In this document: positions 63,162 to 64,000 of the stretch, in pieces | Numbering within the stretch: position 1 is the first letter of the stretch | Layout of the letters: each line of letters begins with the position of its first letter | Assembly: GCA_964369965.1 (NCBI GenBank) | Contig: CAYJGF010000006.1 | Coordinates: 1-64,000, forward strand | Direction: 5' to 3' | Source: CAYJBH01 sp964369965 | Lineage (GTDB): Bacteria > Bacillota > Clostridia > Oscillospirales > Ruminococcaceae | DNA length: 64,000 nucleotides | Made by a program: the position numbers and the translations under genes | Notes under the pieces: generated by a model | Seen by the model: the letters and a program-made list of their open reading frames with translations, nothing else | The model's database searches: none | Told to the model about the DNA's origin: nothing

Positions 63162-63884
63162 CTAAAGAGTCATGTCAAGGTTTTCGAGTTCGTACTCGAT
63201 TACCTCTCGCCAGCTCGCCTTATCCCTCGCACCGGTGTATATATCGCCTACAATATTGCCGTTTGAGTCCACAAACACGGTGGTGGGGTACGCCTGTACG
63301 CTATATAAAATAGTGTCATAAAGAACCGTGTCGGGGAATACGGTCGGGAACTGCACACCGGAATCTCTCAATATCTGATCACCTGCGGCGAGCGCCTGAT
63401 CATCGACACCGCTCGAAACAATCACGTCGGTTAATATGCCGACTATACCGACATCAAACTCCTCCATTTCATGCGCAAGCTCGGCAAGCTCCGGCATTTC
63501 GGCTACACAAGGTGGGCACCATGTCGCCCAGACGTTCACAAGGGTCAACTTGTTTTCCGTGAAAATGTCGGCGGTGATAGCCTCCCCTTCAAAGTTCACG
63601 GTATCAAGACCGAACATATCCGCGCCCTCGGCAACGGTGCCGGGGACAAACCCCGATGTCTCCTCCACCTGCTCGGTGTTTTCCTGCTCGACAGGCATTT
63701 CCGGCGTATCGGTCTCGACCGGCTCGGCGGTGTCGACATTTTCCTCTTCCGACTGCATGTCATCAATTATCGCCTGCGCTGTCGCGGCGGCAGCATTGAA
63801 GTCGTCGTCAAATGTCCCGACAGTTTCCTCACCGCAACCGAACAACAGCAACGATATGCTAAGTAAAATAATTATTCTTTTCAT
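63162..63884 (-). CDS. TlpA/ResA-like thioredoxin lipoprotein
   Basis: 240 residues from the ATG at 63884 (MKRIIILLSISLLLFGCGEE); AAAGGTGAG lies upstream, and a GTG at 63896 is an alternative. The lipobox LLFGC anchors it outside the cell. A long acidic, Glu/Thr-rich spacer (about 20-80) leads to a thioredoxin fold with VNVWATWCPPCVAEMPEL and the cis-Pro region QAYPTTVFVDSNGNIVGD. It likely reduces or exchanges disulphides at the cell surface. Downstream genes are the CXXC peptide and the 4Fe-4S protein. Confidence 0.9.
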   Translation of the reverse strand: MKRIIILLSISLLLFGCGEETVGTFDDDFNAAAATAQAIIDDMQSEEENVDTAEPVETDTPEMPVEQENTEQVEETSGFVPGTVAEGADMFGLDTVNFEGEAITADIFTENKLTLVNVWATWCPPCVAEMPELAELAHEMEEFDVGIVGILTDVIVSSGVDDQALAAGDQILRDSGVQFPTVFPDTVLYDTILYSVQAYPTTVFVDSNGNIVGDIYTGARDKASWREVIEYELENLDMTL

Positions 63885-63919
63885 GTCCACACTCACCTTT
63901 CTATATATAATATATTCAT

Positions 63920-63948
63920 ATTATATAACTTTTTTAATAATAATACAA
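63920..63948 (-). promoter_or_regulatory. Possible promoter of the TlpA-CXXC-NapH unit
   Basis: TATAAT (63925-63920) is perfect, and a weak TTGTAT lies 17 bases upstream (63948-63943) on the minus strand. The rest of the interval to the window end is AT-rich with no gene seen. Confidence 0.4.
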
Positions 63949-64000
63949 TATTTATCTCAAATGTTACACATTATTGTCGATGAATTTCACACCGCATACA

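Overview
The window looks like chromosomal DNA of a spore-forming, anaerobic member of the Bacillota (class Clostridia, perhaps near the Oscillospirales). The evidence is spoIIR, the order yugP-rsmB-rlmN-prpC-prkC-rsgA, AddAB, an oxygen-independent HemZ-like enzyme, many ferredoxin-type clusters, strong Shine-Dalgarno (SD) sites and moderate GC with AT-rich promoters. The taxonomy is inference; no rRNA or tRNA gene was seen.

Layout. 1-5.5 kb: the 3' part of rpoC with its terminator, a Ser/Thr-rich surface lipoprotein, and a recombination scar joining the 3' end of a lipoprotein paralogue to a decayed aldo/keto reductase gene. 5.5-10.2 kb: ydcF-like, trpS, a gene-free 0.6 kb, gltX and a RING/zinc-ribbon membrane protein. 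10.3-21.8 kb: a compact phage-derived capsid module. Its minus-strand late operon reads TerS-like, TerL, portal, zinc ribbon, scaffold, coat, small ORF, connector, stabilisation-like protein, coiled coil, endolysin, holin. A plus-strand repressor/ImmA pair diverges from it across two perfect-consensus promoters. No integrase, replication, tail-tube, tape-measure or fibre gene was found. 21.8-25.3 kb: typA, a Gfo/Idh/MocA dehydrogenase and an ECF S-component. 25.4-36.1 kb: a degenerate metallo-beta-lactamase-fold gene, then argGHCJBDF and metG, all plus strand. 36.1-56.2 kb: about 20 kb of minus-strand genes (glyA, rarA, yugP, rsmB, rlmN, prpC, prkC, rsgA, a DUF362 ferredoxin, ispE, spoIIR, addB, addA, a membrane protein). 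56.3-58.3 kb: nth and a hemZ-like gene on the plus strand. 58.3-63.9 kb: a minus-strand set holding a TlpA-like thioredoxin lipoprotein, a 48-residue CXXC peptide, a NapH-like ferredoxin membrane protein, two CydDC-like ABC exporter halves and a DUF454 protein.

A mosaic intergenic repeat (a TGTAGGGGCGA-ended dyad, a short GGCTTCGCC-T6 hairpin and an ATTCACCATT-rich segment) occurs in at least six places, including twice inside the capsid operon and once inside the arg operon. This suggests the capsid module has been resident for a long time.

The two best candidates for little-described systems are the tail-less capsid module and the thioredoxin/CXXC-peptide/ferredoxin/ABC module. All functions are read from sequence by eye; no database search was run.
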